Positions 1-9,447 are shown, numbered from the stretch's first letter. The stretch: 64,000 nt of DNA from Vibrio sp. AND4 (GCF_000171815.1 NZ_ABGR01000003.1:186001-250000), one strand, 5' to 3'. Notes: generated by a model not told the origin, from the sequence alone. Program-made: numbers and translations.

Positions 1-1113
1 GTATCCAATCATTTATCGTTCAAACAAGAACTGCCGAAGCAGAAAAGTCATTTCCTATGGTGGGATGCTGAAAACTTCAAAACTGCAGTGAAAACCTTCA
101 CCACCTATTGGGTGGCCGGTTTAATCTGGATTTACTTTAATCCACCTGGTGGCTACTCGTTTGTCACATTCTCAACCCTGTTTATGTCACTACTGTCGTT
201 TGTCCCGGTTCATCCATTGATGTTGCTGTTCTTGTTTACGTTTGGCTTTCTGTTTGCGCTGCCTTCGTACATGTTCATCCTGCCAGGGCTGGAATTCGGT
301 GGTGAACTGGGCTTGTTCATTTTCATCTATACCTTTATCGGCTTTTACTTGTTTAATGGGCCTGTAACTATGTTCTATATGGTTGGCTTGTTTGTCCTTG
401 GCCTCGCTAACAACATGACCTATCACTTTGGTATTCTGATGACGATCATGACCTTGTTTTATATGGTGGTTTTCATGATCATTTTTGCACATTATTTCCC
501 ATTCAGCTCTCGTCCAGAGCACTTATTCCTAACACTGAAAGAGCGCTACTTTAGGCACATTGGCGACCTATTTTCGAGCTGTCATGAGTCAGAATCAGGA
601 TTTAATAAGCTGAGACGCTCACTACATTTGGCGACACTGAATGTTTCCTCTAAAAAGCTCACCGTCTGGGGTTCAAAGATCAACCACAAACTGTTCGATA
701 AAACACCCCCCGAAGCGGTTCGCGCCTTCAGCCAGTCTTGTGACACTTTGAGCAATCACGTCAATATTTTGATTGCGGCCGAGCAAAAGCTGTTAAGTAA
801 CCCCCTTATCAAGCAGTTACAAAGCACACATACCGATAAAATATTACCTCAAATGGCGAGTGCTTTAGCCAGCCATGAGGCGAGCGAGACACTCGACGCC
901 GTGTTCGGACAACTCAGCCGGGATTATCAATCTTTTGAAAATCAACTGGAAGGCTTCTTTGGTCAGTTAGATTTATCTAACTACGCGGATTCTGAAATAG
1001 CTGGTTTTTATATCTTACTGAATTTAAGAAGAAACGTGTTTGAAGCAATCAATCAATGCAAGCAAACCTACGAGGATATCGATTGGGTGAACTTACGACA
1101 GAAACGGTTTTAA
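1..1113 (+). CDS. FUSC family inner-membrane efflux pump, C-terminal part (5' end outside window)
   Basis: The reading frame is open from base 1, so this is the 3' part of a longer gene; a GTG at 88 is probably internal. The visible part has about five membrane segments in its first half (FLFTFGFLFALPSYMFI is typical), followed by a soluble helical domain of about 190 residues. This matches the second half of FUSC/AaeB-type pumps, usually 650-750 residues, which export aromatic acids or similar toxic compounds through the inner membrane. The next genes encode an outer-membrane factor, a DUF1656 protein and a HlyD adaptor, the standard partners. The substrate cannot be read from the sequence. 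Confidence 0.85.
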   Translation, partial: VSNHLSFKQELPKQKSHFLWWDAENFKTAVKTFTTYWVAGLIWIYFNPPGGYSFVTFSTLFMSLLSFVPVHPLMLLFLFTFGFLFALPSYMFILPGLEFGGELGLFIFIYTFIGFYLFNGPVTMFYMVGLFVLGLANNMTYHFGILMTIMTLFYMVVFMIIFAHYFPFSSRPEHLFLTLKERYFRHIGDLFSSCHESESGFNKLRRSLHLATLNVSSKKLTVWGSKINHKLFDKTPPEAVRAFSQSCDTLSNHVNILIAAEQKLLSNPLIKQLQSTHTDKILPQMASALASHEASETLDAVFGQLSRDYQSFENQLEGFFGQLDLSNYADSEIAGFYILLNLRRNVFEAINQCKQTYEDIDWVNLRQKRF

Positions 1114-1123
1114 AGGTGAGGAT

Positions 1124-2779
1124 ATGATGCTTCTAAAACTAACTAAATCAAGCCTCGCTACACTCTCTGTACTCGGATTGAGTGCGTGCACGACTTTGGG
1201 TCCAGATTACATCCATCCAAAGCAATCCACCTTGCCAAGCAATTGGTCGGTAGAAAACTCGGCGCAAGATACGCAGCAATCCGATCAAAAATTACAGCAG
1301 TGGTGGCAGCAATTTAACGATCCCACGCTAAACCAACTGGTTAAGATGGCAAGCCAACAAAACCTCGACCTTGAGGCGGCTGGTTTACGTATTGTTCAAG
1401 CACGTTCGCTCTTGGGTATTTCAACAGGATTGCAGTACCCGCAAGCTCAAACCGTCTCAGGTAACGTCGCCAGAGCTTACGTCAATGACCAGGGTGTAAA
1501 TAACGCCGCACTGTCGTTTGATGCAGGCTGGGAAATGGACATTTGGGGCAAATACGCACGTAACATTGAATCTGCGGAAGCTGGATATTATGCGTCGATT
1601 GCGTCTTACCATGACATCATGGTGACCATTGCAGCCGAGGTAGCGCGTAACTACATCAATTACCGAACTTTCCAAGAACGTATTTTGCTCTCTCGCCGAA
1701 ACATCGAGATCCAACAGCGTGTGGTGAACATCACCCAAGTACAATTTGACTCCGGTAACGTAACCGAACTCGACGTACAGCAAGCGAAAAACCAACTCTT
1801 CAATACCAAAGCAACGCTACCCTCTCTTGAAATCGCGATGAAGCAATCGCGTACAGCATTGGCATTGCTCTTAGGTACGTTACCGGAAGAGATGGAGAGG
1901 CTATTGCAATCCGAGGGCTTCGCTCAACGTATGGCGAATTATGAAAGCCACTTTAAATCGTCCGGCAGGAAACCCGCTTTATCTGGCGGTGATGAACGCT
2001 CTATCGTACCTCGTCCACCTCAACTCGATAAAAAAATCGATGCAAACTTAGTGATGCGCCGCCCGGATCTTCAAGTATCAGAAATGCAGGCTCGCGCACA
2101 AAGCGCCAAAATTGGCATCGCCGAAACTGCACTTTATCCAAGTTTTTCACTGTTTGGATCTATCGGTATCGACAGCACAGTCCCCGAAGGAAGCAGCTTC
2201 AGTTTCAGTGATTCACTGACTATGGTGGCTGGTCCAGCGTTCAGTTGGAACATCTTCCAATACGGACGAGTGAAAAACAACATTCGGTTTGAAGACGCGC
2301 GTTTCCAAGAAACTCTCACCAATTACAACAAGAAGGTACTGCAAGCGGTCAATGAAGTGACCAGCGCACTGGAAGCTTACAACTTGTATCTCGAACAGAA
2401 GTCATTGCGCCTACAATCGGTAAATTCCTCGATTCGTGCATTCAATATCTCTATGACACAATACGAAAACGGTCAGATTTCATTTGAGCGTCTACTGAAC
2501 TCAGTGGAGAAAATGACCCGCGCCGAAGACAGCTACGCCACCATCAAAGGCAACGTCGCGAACCAAGTTGTCGCACTCTACAAATCACTCGGAGGCGGCT
2601 GGGAAGCACAAACAGGCAAACCTTTCCTATCCGAAGCCACCGCTAAACAGATGCAAGACCGCAGCGATTGGGATGGTTTATTGGATGAAGAACAACGTGT
2701 ACTGCCACCACTTCGCCTTAGCAAACCTTCAACTCAAAGCCTAGGAGACGATGTCCAGCAAGATAAGGAGTTGCAGTAA
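1124..2779 (+). CDS. NodT-type outer-membrane efflux lipoprotein (TolC-like)
   Basis: The 551-residue protein begins with a lipoprotein signal (SVLGLSAC, lipidated Cys near residue 22), followed by two outer-membrane efflux repeats rich in Gln/Asn coiled helices. The stretch MRRPDLQVSEMQARAQSAKI is the usual hinge between the two repeats. It should form the outer-membrane channel of the tripartite pump made with the FUSC and HlyD proteins on either side. A charged loop around residues 255-300 and a C-terminal tail of about 50 residues make it longer than the common 470-490. It starts 10 bases after the FUSC stop, and its own stop overlaps the next start by one base, so the genes are one operon. 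Confidence 0.9.
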   Translation: MMLLKLTKSSLATLSVLGLSACTTLGPDYIHPKQSTLPSNWSVENSAQDTQQSDQKLQQWWQQFNDPTLNQLVKMASQQNLDLEAAGLRIVQARSLLGISTGLQYPQAQTVSGNVARAYVNDQGVNNAALSFDAGWEMDIWGKYARNIESAEAGYYASIASYHDIMVTIAAEVARNYINYRTFQERILLSRRNIEIQQRVVNITQVQFDSGNVTELDVQQAKNQLFNTKATLPSLEIAMKQSRTALALLLGTLPEEMERLLQSEGFAQRMANYESHFKSSGRKPALSGGDERSIVPRPPQLDKKIDANLVMRRPDLQVSEMQARAQSAKIGIAETALYPSFSLFGSIGIDSTVPEGSSFSFSDSLTMVAGPAFSWNIFQYGRVKNNIRFEDARFQETLTNYNKKVLQAVNEVTSALEAYNLYLEQKSLRLQSVNSSIRAFNISMTQYENGQISFERLLNSVEKMTRAEDSYATIKGNVANQVVALYKSLGGGWEAQTGKPFLSEATAKQMQDRSDWDGLLDEEQRVLPPLRLSKPSTQSLGDDVQQDKELQ

Positions 2780-2982
2780 TGCCACACGAGCTATCTTGGG
2801 GTGATGTTTACTTTTCACCGTTTCTGCTGGTTCTGTTTATAGCAATCACAGCGACATGGATAACGGTCATCATTATGAACAAGACGCGCTTGTCTCGTTT
2901 CATCGTATTTCCGTCTCTAACATTCATTGCCATCATGGTACTTTACGTGGTGGTTATCGACAGTTTTTATCTACAGTTTTAG
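2779..2982 (+). CDS. DUF1656 small membrane protein (AaeX-like)
   Basis: This 67-residue protein has two predicted membrane helices and begins MPHELSWGDVYFSPFLLV, the typical start of DUF1656 proteins. Such proteins sit in FUSC-HlyD efflux operons (AaeX in the E. coli aaeXAB operon); their exact role is unknown, and a structural role in pump assembly is an inference. The ATG overlaps the upstream stop as TAATG and is preceded by AAGGAG, so translation is coupled to the outer-membrane factor. Confidence 0.85.
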   Translation: MPHELSWGDVYFSPFLLVLFIAITATWITVIIMNKTRLSRFIVFPSLTFIAIMVLYVVVIDSFYLQF

Positions 2983-2994
2983 GTGCCCAACAAG

Positions 2995-3882
2995 ATGAAA
3001 AAACTATTCGTTATTGCACTCAATCTTGTCATTCTTGGTGGCGCGGCGTGGCTGGGCTATCAGAAGTTTGAAGAGTATTTTAACAACCCGTGGACCCGCG
3101 ATGGCCAAGTACGTGCAAACGTAATCAAAGTCGCCCCTCGCGTCTCAGGACCTATCGTCAATGTCGCAATCGCGGACAACCAAGAGGTGAAGCAAGGCGA
3201 CCTGTTATTTGAGATCGATCCGACCACTTACAACATTGCCCTCTCACAAGCTGAAGTTGCACTAGAAAAAGCCATCGTAAGCTCTCGCGGCAAAAAGATT
3301 GAATATGATCGTTTGAAAGATATTCGAGCTAAGGACCGGGGCGCGGTTTCTCACAAAGATCTCATTCGCCGTGAGATCACTTACCAAGAGTCACTACTGC
3401 AAATTAAATCAGCGAAGGAACAGCTTAAGTCTGCACGCCTAAATCTAAGCTACACCAAAGTTTATGCCTCGGTCGATGGATTCGTTTCAAACCTTGACAT
3501 CCGTAACGGTACTCAAGCTGTAGCAAATCAGCCCTTGGTGGCACTTATCGACAAAAACAGCTTCTGGGTTTTTGGTTTCTTCCGTGAAAGTCAATTGGCA
3601 CACATCACTCCTGGAAGTGATGCTCGCGTGACTTTAATGTCTCATCCAGACACCCCCATTTATGCGACGGTTGACTCAATTGGTTGGGGGATTGCTCCTA
3701 AAGACGGTACGGTCGGCTATAACCTTCTGCCTAACGTAAACCCTGTTTTCCAATGGATTCGATTAGCACAACGCATTCCTGTTCGAGTGTCATTGCATGA
3801 CTTACCAGAGGGTGTTGACCTGCGATTTGGCCTTTCCGCTTCGATCATGGTGATGAAAGACTCATCACAAGAACAAAAATAG
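2995..3882 (+). CDS. HlyD/AaeA-family periplasmic adaptor
   Basis: The protein has one N-terminal membrane anchor, then the adaptor signature NPWTRDGQVRANVIKVAPRV, a lipoyl-like half, a short coiled hairpin, a second lipoyl half and a beta-barrel domain. The C-terminal run NLLPNVNPVFQWIRLAQRIP is nearly diagnostic of the AaeA group. It bridges the FUSC pump to the outer-membrane channel. I chose ATG 2995 (MKKLFVIALN), with AGGTG nine bases upstream, over GTG 2983, which abuts the previous stop and has no ribosome site. About 295 residues, normal for the family. Confidence 0.87.
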   Translation: MKKLFVIALNLVILGGAAWLGYQKFEEYFNNPWTRDGQVRANVIKVAPRVSGPIVNVAIADNQEVKQGDLLFEIDPTTYNIALSQAEVALEKAIVSSRGKKIEYDRLKDIRAKDRGAVSHKDLIRREITYQESLLQIKSAKEQLKSARLNLSYTKVYASVDGFVSNLDIRNGTQAVANQPLVALIDKNSFWVFGFFRESQLAHITPGSDARVTLMSHPDTPIYATVDSIGWGIAPKDGTVGYNLLPNVNPVFQWIRLAQRIPVRVSLHDLPEGVDLRFGLSASIMVMKDSSQEQK

Positions 3883-3900
3883 GAGTTAAAAAATAGAACC

Positions 3901-4587
3901 ATGACTATTGGGAAAAAACTCAAAAACATCAATGAAGAAAATAACTTCTTCTATCTCACCTTAGCGCTCATCGGATTATTGATCGGTGGTGCGTTTGTGC
4001 AAGTCGTTGAAGAGGGTGCTGTGGAGCACCTACTGCAGGGTTTCACTATTGTCACCTTCATTGTCTGCATGGCGAGCCTTAGATTTGACAAAAACTGGTC
4101 GCGCTTTCTCTACACGTTACTTGTTACCTGGGTATTGGTGATCGTTATCAAGACCGCATTGGGTATTAGAGAAATGGATGTCGCGATGCTTGCGCTTACC
4201 TTCGCGTTCTTCTTTGGCACCTTCAAATCAATCGCAAGACAAATTCTCTTTACCGGGCATGTCAACACCAACAAAGTGATTGGCTCTGTTGCCCTCTTTT
4301 TGCTGCTGGGTCTGATGTGGGCGATAGCTTATCTCATTCTTCTTGAATTCTCTCCACATGCATTCACAGGAATGGAGGCCATCTCTTGGGGTCAGAACTT
4401 CTCAAATGCAGCGTATTTTAGTTTCGTCACCTTAACCACACTCGGTTACGGCGACATCAGCCCTCTAACACCATTAGCACAAGTCATTGTGTACTTAGAG
4501 GCCATCGTAGGTGTGTTTTATATGGCGATTGTTGTTTCAAGTCTCGTCAGTTCCAACATTGAACATCAGGTAAACAAAAATGGATAA
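3901..4587 (+). CDS. Two-pore-helix ion channel protein (K+ channel pore domain)
   Basis: The 228-residue protein has several N-terminal membrane segments and ends with a pore module: an outer helix, the selectivity filter TTLGYGD near residue 180, and an inner helix (VIVYLEAIVGVFYMAIVVSSLV). TLGYGD is the classic potassium filter, so a K+-permeable channel (Ion_trans_2) is the best reading. There is no C-terminal RCK/TrkA-N ligand domain. It follows the adaptor gene by 18 bases and overlaps the next gene by eight bases, so it appears to belong to the efflux operon, which is an unusual partner. Confidence 0.8.
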   Translation: MTIGKKLKNINEENNFFYLTLALIGLLIGGAFVQVVEEGAVEHLLQGFTIVTFIVCMASLRFDKNWSRFLYTLLVTWVLVIVIKTALGIREMDVAMLALTFAFFFGTFKSIARQILFTGHVNTNKVIGSVALFLLLGLMWAIAYLILLEFSPHAFTGMEAISWGQNFSNAAYFSFVTLTTLGYGDISPLTPLAQVIVYLEAIVGVFYMAIVVSSLVSSNIEHQVNKNG

Positions 4588-5740
4588 ACAATCGGAAAAA
4601 AATGAGAGTAAGGTTTTCATCAGTAATATGGTGGAATCCGCTATACGAATCGGCTTGGTGATAATCTTGCTAATGTTTACGTACGACATCATCAAACCTT
4701 TCATTCTTCCTGTGATTTGGGGTGCCATCATCGCCGTTGCATTGATGCCAATCTGTAAAAAGTTAGAGAAAGTGTACGGAGGCAAACGTGGTCTAGCCGC
4801 AACAACGATTGCCATTCTGGGCATCGCACTTTTAGTAACCCCGCTTGTCATGGTTTCGGGGTCTATTGTTGATGGTGCAACCCATGCACTAGAAGTTCTG
4901 CAAAACGGGGACATCAAAATTCCAGGACCAAAACCTTCTGTGGCTGAATGGCCTGTTGTTGGTGACAAGCTTTACGAAGTATGGACGCTGTTTTCAACTA
5001 ACTTAGAAAAAGCAATTCAAACCTTCATGCCACAAATCAAGTCAGGTCTCACCTCTCTACTTGGTATGGTTGGTGGTGCTCTGGGTAGTTTACTACTTTC
5101 TATCCTCTCACTTGCGATTGCTGCAGGCTTTATGACTTATTCAGAGTCTCTAGCATCAGGCCTAAGCACCATTGCGGTTCGCACTGCTGGCGATAACGCT
5201 AAGAGCTGGACAACATTGATTGCTGCAACCATTAAGAGTGTATTACTTGGTGTCGTTGGTGTCGCTGCGATACAAGCGCTATTAATTGGTGCTGGCTTCT
5301 TCATCTTTGGTGTGCCTGCGGCAGGACTACTGACTCTGGTACTGATGATTCTGTGTATTGCCCAGCTCCCAGCATTGCTTGCCGTGCTTCCAGTCATTGG
5401 CTACATGTACATGACTAAAGACACAAGTACAGCAACCATGTTTACTGTCTGGGTTGTGGTCGCAGCACTGTCTGAAAACTTGTTCAAACCGATGTTAATG
5501 GGCCGTGGTGTTAGTGTACCAATGCCAGTCATTTTACTTGGTGCAATCGGTGGTATGTTGTTCTATGGCATCGTCGGACTGTTCTTAGGTGCGGTTATTC
5601 TTGCGATCTGGTACGAGCTATTCGTTTGGTGGATAAACATTGAAAAGGCACAACAGCAAGAAAAAGGGTTACAAGGCGAGGAGTTACGGGACGAGAGTCA
5701 AGAAGTGCAAACCAAACCTTGCCACAATGCCGGAATTTAA
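4580..5740 (+). CDS. AI-2E/PerM family permease
   Basis: The 386-residue integral membrane protein has a typical PerM-family layout: an N-terminal helix pair, a soluble segment around residues 95-150, and a C-terminal helix block with a GAIGGMLFYGIVGLFLGAVI run. The family includes the proposed autoinducer-2 exporter TqsA as well as Na+/H+ antiporters, so substrate is open; the AI-2E name alone is no evidence for quorum signalling. Its start overlaps the channel gene by eight bases. A strong hairpin follows at 5767, so this is the last gene of the operon. The last about 30 residues are polar. Confidence 0.82.
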   Translation: MDKQSEKNESKVFISNMVESAIRIGLVIILLMFTYDIIKPFILPVIWGAIIAVALMPICKKLEKVYGGKRGLAATTIAILGIALLVTPLVMVSGSIVDGATHALEVLQNGDIKIPGPKPSVAEWPVVGDKLYEVWTLFSTNLEKAIQTFMPQIKSGLTSLLGMVGGALGSLLLSILSLAIAAGFMTYSESLASGLSTIAVRTAGDNAKSWTTLIAATIKSVLLGVVGVAAIQALLIGAGFFIFGVPAAGLLTLVLMILCIAQLPALLAVLPVIGYMYMTKDTSTATMFTVWVVVAALSENLFKPMLMGRGVSVPMPVILLGAIGGMLFYGIVGLFLGAVILAIWYELFVWWINIEKAQQQEKGLQGEELRDESQEVQTKPCHNAGI

Positions 5741-5766
5741 TCCTCACCAACAAACCAAAAAATTGA

Positions 5767-5790
5767 AAACCGCTGCTTTTGCAGCGGTTT
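5767..5790 (+). terminator. Rho-independent terminator of the efflux operon
   Basis: A perfect 10-bp stem, AAACCGCTGC and its complement, encloses a TTTT loop 26 bases after the permease stop. The downstream T-run is short, but the stem's own end supplies TTT. Confidence 0.7.
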
Positions 5791-5939
5791 ACGCAACTAA
5801 GCTCACAGTTTTATTGTTCGGTCTCCGATTCCAATGACGTTCTTGTTAAATTTTCAATCTTCTTACATTCGAGAGTTGCAATCAGATAATGAACGATGCA
5901 CTCTCAATGACTATTAATACAGTGTTTAGGGTAAAAACA

Positions 5940-6596
5940 ATGAAATTGATCAAGCCTTTAACTTGCGCGCTTGCTCTAGCAACGAGTGGCATGGCGTTTG
6001 CGGACGTGACAGTAACCGTTCCTGATGACGTTTCTATTTTGGCGGCTAATGGTGAAAAAGTGAAACTATCCGGCGGCTTCTTTGCTTCTGAACGATCACT
6101 GACTCTACCCGATGGCGTAAACCAAGTTGTGTTCCGTTACTCGCCATACTTTAGCCAAGGCAATGATCGCCTGAGCGTGGAAAGTGACGTTATCGTTGCT
6201 CGTTTCGGCGCAGCAGATGCGGAACTCACCCTAAACGTTCCAGAATACCGCGATCTTCGCCAAGCAGAAGACAAAATCAAAGATCTCGATTGGAAGTTGG
6301 TGGATGCGTCTGGCAAGGCAATTCCCGTCGATCAAGACAAGCTCATCAAGCCTGGTATGCAAATCGGTCGTGATTACGTGCGCGAAGTGGAAGCTTACAA
6401 CAAGACAGGCGGCGCGGCGGTAGTCAGCATGGCTGCAACAGCAGTTCAGCCCGTCACTCTTCCAGCAAGCATGAAGCAAACAAAGCCTGCAATGATGAAA
6501 GCAGACTCAACAGCTGAAGAGATGCTGCATTTCTGGTACCAAAAAGCAGACGCTGAAACACAAGCGCGCTTTAAAAACTACATCAGCCAGCAATGA
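5940..6596 (+). CDS. DUF2057 (YccT-like) periplasmic protein
   Basis: From ATG 5940 the protein has a clean signal peptide (MKLIKPLTCALALATSGMAFA), cut after Ala, followed by about 195 mature residues. The mature start VTVTVPDDVSILAANGEKVK and the motif GVNQVVFRYSP fit the DUF2057/YccT family, whose molecular function is poorly known. An upstream in-frame ATG at 5889 would put 17 residues before the signal peptide and lacks a ribosome site. The gene stands alone between two terminators. Confidence 0.8.
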   Translation: MKLIKPLTCALALATSGMAFADVTVTVPDDVSILAANGEKVKLSGGFFASERSLTLPDGVNQVVFRYSPYFSQGNDRLSVESDVIVARFGAADAELTLNVPEYRDLRQAEDKIKDLDWKLVDASGKAIPVDQDKLIKPGMQIGRDYVREVEAYNKTGGAAVVSMAATAVQPVTLPASMKQTKPAMMKADSTAEEMLHFWYQKADAETQARFKNYISQQ

Positions 6597-6623
6597 GTGC
6601 GCTGATATAGCCAGTTTAAATAG

Positions 6624-6646
6624 ACCACACTCAGTGTGGTTTATTT
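6624..6646 (+). terminator. Hairpin terminator after the DUF2057 gene
   Basis: ACCACAC-TCA-GTGTGGT forms a perfect 7-bp stem followed by TTATTTA. It lies between two convergent genes, so it may serve both. Confidence 0.65.
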
Positions 6647-6668
6647 ATCGACTTAGCACCTCTAGCAC

Positions 6669-7433
6669 CTACCAATATCTCTCGTAAATGATGTTACCGC
6701 CGGTACGAACTCGATACTTTTCTAAGCCCAGCTCTTGCAATACCAAAGACGTGTCTTTGATCATCTCAGGATTACCACACATCATCACGAAGCTTTTTTC
6801 TTTAGAAAAAGACAAATCAGCACGACTGACCAACTCACCAGAAGCAATCAACTCCGGAATACGACCTTGTAACTTACCAGCAATCTTATCTCGGCTGACT
6901 ATCGGTACATAACGCAACCGACCCTCGTATCGCTGTTGAAGTTGATCAATCAGGTATTGGTAAACCAGGTCTCTTTCATGGCGAACACCGTGCACCAACA
7001 CAATATGATCACAGTGCGGCAGCATGTTAATGTCGTCCAGCAATGAGAGAAAAGGGCCAACTCCTGTACCTGTAGAAAGTAGCCAAAGATCATTGGCCTG
7101 TTTTGGAATGATATCGTGGATTAGATCGCCGTGAGCACTTTCTCCTACGTAGATAATATCGCCCACTTGGAGCTGCTGTAGCCTCGGTGTCAATTGGCCT
7201 TCTGAGTTAGCGACGATTAAGAACTCAAGCCATTTAAACTGCTCACTAGGTGCATTGACTATCGAGTAAGCTCGGGTGATTGAATTGCCCTGTTCGTCGA
7301 ACAAGGCGAGTTTGGTAAATTGTCCGGCTTTGAAGGAGAGAGGTGCACCGGAAACCCTCAGACTGAACAGCTCACCTGTCCAGTCAATACGTTGTTCAAC
7401 TCTGGCGAGATTGAAACCTTTCAGTTCTGTCAT
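6669..7433 (-). CDS. fpr: Ferredoxin/flavodoxin-NADP+ reductase
   Basis: The 254-residue protein has the FAD-binding motif TRAYSIVNAP near residue 52, the NADP-binding motif GTGVGPFLSLL near residue 121, MCGNPEMI near residue 216, and the subclass C-terminus ending in an aromatic residue (YERYW). It moves electrons between NADPH and ferredoxin or flavodoxin, feeding Fe-S enzymes and oxidative-stress repair. AAGGAG stands eight bases before the ATG. It is divergent from the thioesterase gene, with about 210 bases between them. Confidence 0.93.
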   Translation of the reverse strand: MTELKGFNLARVEQRIDWTGELFSLRVSGAPLSFKAGQFTKLALFDEQGNSITRAYSIVNAPSEQFKWLEFLIVANSEGQLTPRLQQLQVGDIIYVGESAHGDLIHDIIPKQANDLWLLSTGTGVGPFLSLLDDINMLPHCDHIVLVHGVRHERDLVYQYLIDQLQQRYEGRLRYVPIVSRDKIAGKLQGRIPELIASGELVSRADLSFSKEKSFVMMCGNPEMIKDTSLVLQELGLEKYRVRTGGNIIYERYW

Positions 7434-7642
7434 TGGCCATCTCCTTTTGGTGATACATACTTTAACCTACGCTGCAAAAACGACTATGTAAAGCTTTTGG
7501 TTTACAAAAGCGATCAGTCATTCGATTTCACATTTTACATACATTCCCGTTACAAATTAATGGATTCCATCTAAAATAACCAGTCAAAGTGACAAGCCTC
7601 TTAGCCAATTGCAGCCACCTCAATGAAAAAGGAACATAAACA

Positions 7643-8095
7643 ATGGATACGTTATTAAAAGAATTCCCGGTGATTACTGAGATCAAGGTTGCTTGGGGGG
7701 AGATGGATGCGCTGCAACACATTAATAATGCGGTGTATTTTCGTTACTTCGAGACCGCACGTTTGGACTACTTCAACAAAATTAATCTGTTGGTTGATTT
7801 ACAAACATCTCACATCGGTCCAGTTTTGAGTGAGACCCAGTGCCGTTATAAACTCCCCGTTACCTTTCCAGATACACTGTTGATTGGTTCACGCGTGATC
7901 GAGTTGCAAGAAGATCGCATGACAATGGAGTATCAAGCTGTGAGCAAAAAGTGGGGGAAGATAGTGACCATCGCAACGGCCACTGGTGTCATGTTTGATT
8001 TCAAGAACAATGTGAAAACTGCGATTCCAAACGACGTTCGTCAGTCGATTTTACAGTTGGAAGGAACGGTGAGCAGCACGCATCATTTGGGGTAA
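7643..8095 (+). CDS. Acyl-CoA thioesterase, 4HBT/YbgC-type hotdog fold
   Basis: The 150-residue protein carries the hotdog thioesterase signature WGEMDALQHINNAVYFRYFE near residues 16-37; the Asp in EMD and the following HINN are the usual catalytic and substrate-contact positions. It should hydrolyse acyl-CoA or a similar thioester in the cytoplasm, with substrate length unknown. AAGGAA is nine bases before the ATG. Length is normal for the family. It is a single gene ended by a good hairpin at 8119. Confidence 0.87.
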   Translation: MDTLLKEFPVITEIKVAWGEMDALQHINNAVYFRYFETARLDYFNKINLLVDLQTSHIGPVLSETQCRYKLPVTFPDTLLIGSRVIELQEDRMTMEYQAVSKKWGKIVTIATATGVMFDFKNNVKTAIPNDVRQSILQLEGTVSSTHHLG

Positions 8096-8118
8096 CAAAG
8101 AGACGAGAGATAAGATTC

Positions 8119-8148
8119 GAGATTCCATCGCTATCGGGAATCTCTTTT
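8119..8148 (+). terminator. Terminator after the thioesterase gene
   Basis: GAGATTCC pairs with GGAATCTC across a 10-base loop, followed by TTTT. Confidence 0.7.
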
Positions 8149-8166
8149 GAACGTTGAGCAAACCGG

Positions 8167-8385
8167 TTAACAGAACGTCTCGATGTACAACGCTTCAACT
8201 TTATCTCTTGCCCATTGCGTTCTGCGAAGAAACTTCAGTGACGATTTAATCGAAGGATCTTTCTCAAAACAGTTCACTCGCACACGTTCGTGCATCCCTC
8301 TCCATCCAAAATGCTCGACTAAACGGGTCAGGATTTTCTCTAAACTCAACCCATGAAGAGGGTTGTTAGGCTGCTGTTGGTTCAT
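8167..8385 (-). CDS. VF530-family small DNA-binding protein (DUF2132)
   Basis: This 72-residue protein matches VF530-like proteins: [20 protein letters not shown], then the [20 protein letters not shown] block at the C-terminus. The family is named after a Vibrio fischeri protein with a small helical DNA-binding-like fold; cellular role is not established. It converges on the thioesterase gene and is divergent from the LysR gene downstream. Confidence 0.85.
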   Translation of the reverse strand: MNQQQPNNPLHGLSLEKILTRLVEHFGWRGMHERVRVNCFEKDPSIKSSLKFLRRTQWARDKVEALYIETFC

Positions 8386-8517
8386 GCTATTGATCCGATC
8401 AAGTAAAGTTGCGCGTCAATCTAACTCAAACTCGCTGTGCAATCTAATGTTTTCACCTTGAATTGCCCAAGGTATCTCCCCTATAGTAGTTCAAATGCAT
8501 TAAAAAGCCTGTTCATT

Positions 8518-9447
8518 ATGAAAGCCCTCAATGATCTGAATATCTTTGTCGAAACCGCACGCCAAGGCAGTTTTTCAAAAGCCGCCAACAGCATGGACAT
8601 GACCCCAGCAGCCATCAGCGCATCGATCAAGCGTCTTGAAGGGCAAATTGGCTTCCCACTTTTTGTTCGCTCAACTCGCAGCCTTCGTTTAACCTCCGAG
8701 GGCGCATTATTCTTAGATAAAACCATCCAAGCATTAGCAACATTACAAGAGGGTTTAGATCAGATATCTAGCGCTCGTGGCGAGCTATCGGGTCCATTAC
8801 ACATCACAGCACCATCTGACTTTGGTCGCAATATGCTGCTTAATTGGCTTGATGAGTTTATTGATATTTACCCCAACGTCTCTATCAAGTTAGAACTGTC
8901 TGACAGCTTGACGGATATGTACACCAAACCTGTTGATATCGCCATTCGTTATGGTGAACCTGCCGATTCGAATCTTGTCACACTGGCGCTGTGTAGTGCG
9001 AACGAGCGCATCTTATGTGCCTCCCCAGAATACGTCGCTGATAACCCAGAACTGACAAAGCCGGATGATCTCAACCAGCATAACTGCTTGTGTTACATGG
9101 TGGCGGATTCGATATACAACAAATGGACACTGACGCGTGAAGGCAAAACAGAACAGGTCGTCGTAAGTGGTCAACTTATTAGTAACGACAGTGAGTTATC
9201 CCATCGCTTAGCACTGAAAGGCAAAGGTATCGCCAATAAGTCACTGATGGATATCAGCCAAGATCTGCTCGAAGGAAGATTGGTACGCGTGTTACCAGAA
9301 TGGGGTTGTGGTCCAGTACCACTTTACATGGTGTGCGCTGACCGCCGATTACTCACACCAACGATTCGTACTTTCCGAGATTTTATCCAAGAAAAATGTT
9401 GCCAGCAAAGGAAGGCGGTACTGACAACATTCTGTTCAGAACATTAG
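8518..9447 (+). CDS. LysR-family transcriptional regulator
   Basis: From ATG 8518 the protein starts MKALNDLNIFVETARQGSFS, the LysR helix-turn-helix, with TPAAISASIKRLE as recognition helix, followed by an effector-binding domain. It is about 309 residues, normal for the family. An in-frame ATG 27 codons upstream would add residues before the conserved HTH and was not used. Its 3' end overlaps the convergent monooxygenase-like gene by four bases, so it may regulate a neighbour, but no target can be named. Confidence 0.88.
   Translation: MKALNDLNIFVETARQGSFSKAANSMDMTPAAISASIKRLEGQIGFPLFVRSTRSLRLTSEGALFLDKTIQALATLQEGLDQISSARGELSGPLHITAPSDFGRNMLLNWLDEFIDIYPNVSIKLELSDSLTDMYTKPVDIAIRYGEPADSNLVTLALCSANERILCASPEYVADNPELTKPDDLNQHNCLCYMVADSIYNKWTLTREGKTEQVVVSGQLISNDSELSHRLALKGKGIANKSLMDISQDLLEGRLVRVLPEWGCGPVPLYMVCADRRLLTPTIRTFRDFIQEKCCQQRKAVLTTFCSEH

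Noticed and set aside
190..522. 110-codon minus-strand frame inside the FUSC gene
   Set aside because: Antisense shadow, rich in Gln/His/Lys as expected from reversed membrane codons.
2856..3071. 71-codon frame across the DUF1656-adaptor junction
   Set aside because: It is a shifted-frame shadow of two well-supported genes.
4580..5740. Treating the AI-2E permease as part of the quorum circuit
   Set aside because: The family name is historical and the gene belongs to an efflux operon far from luxMN.
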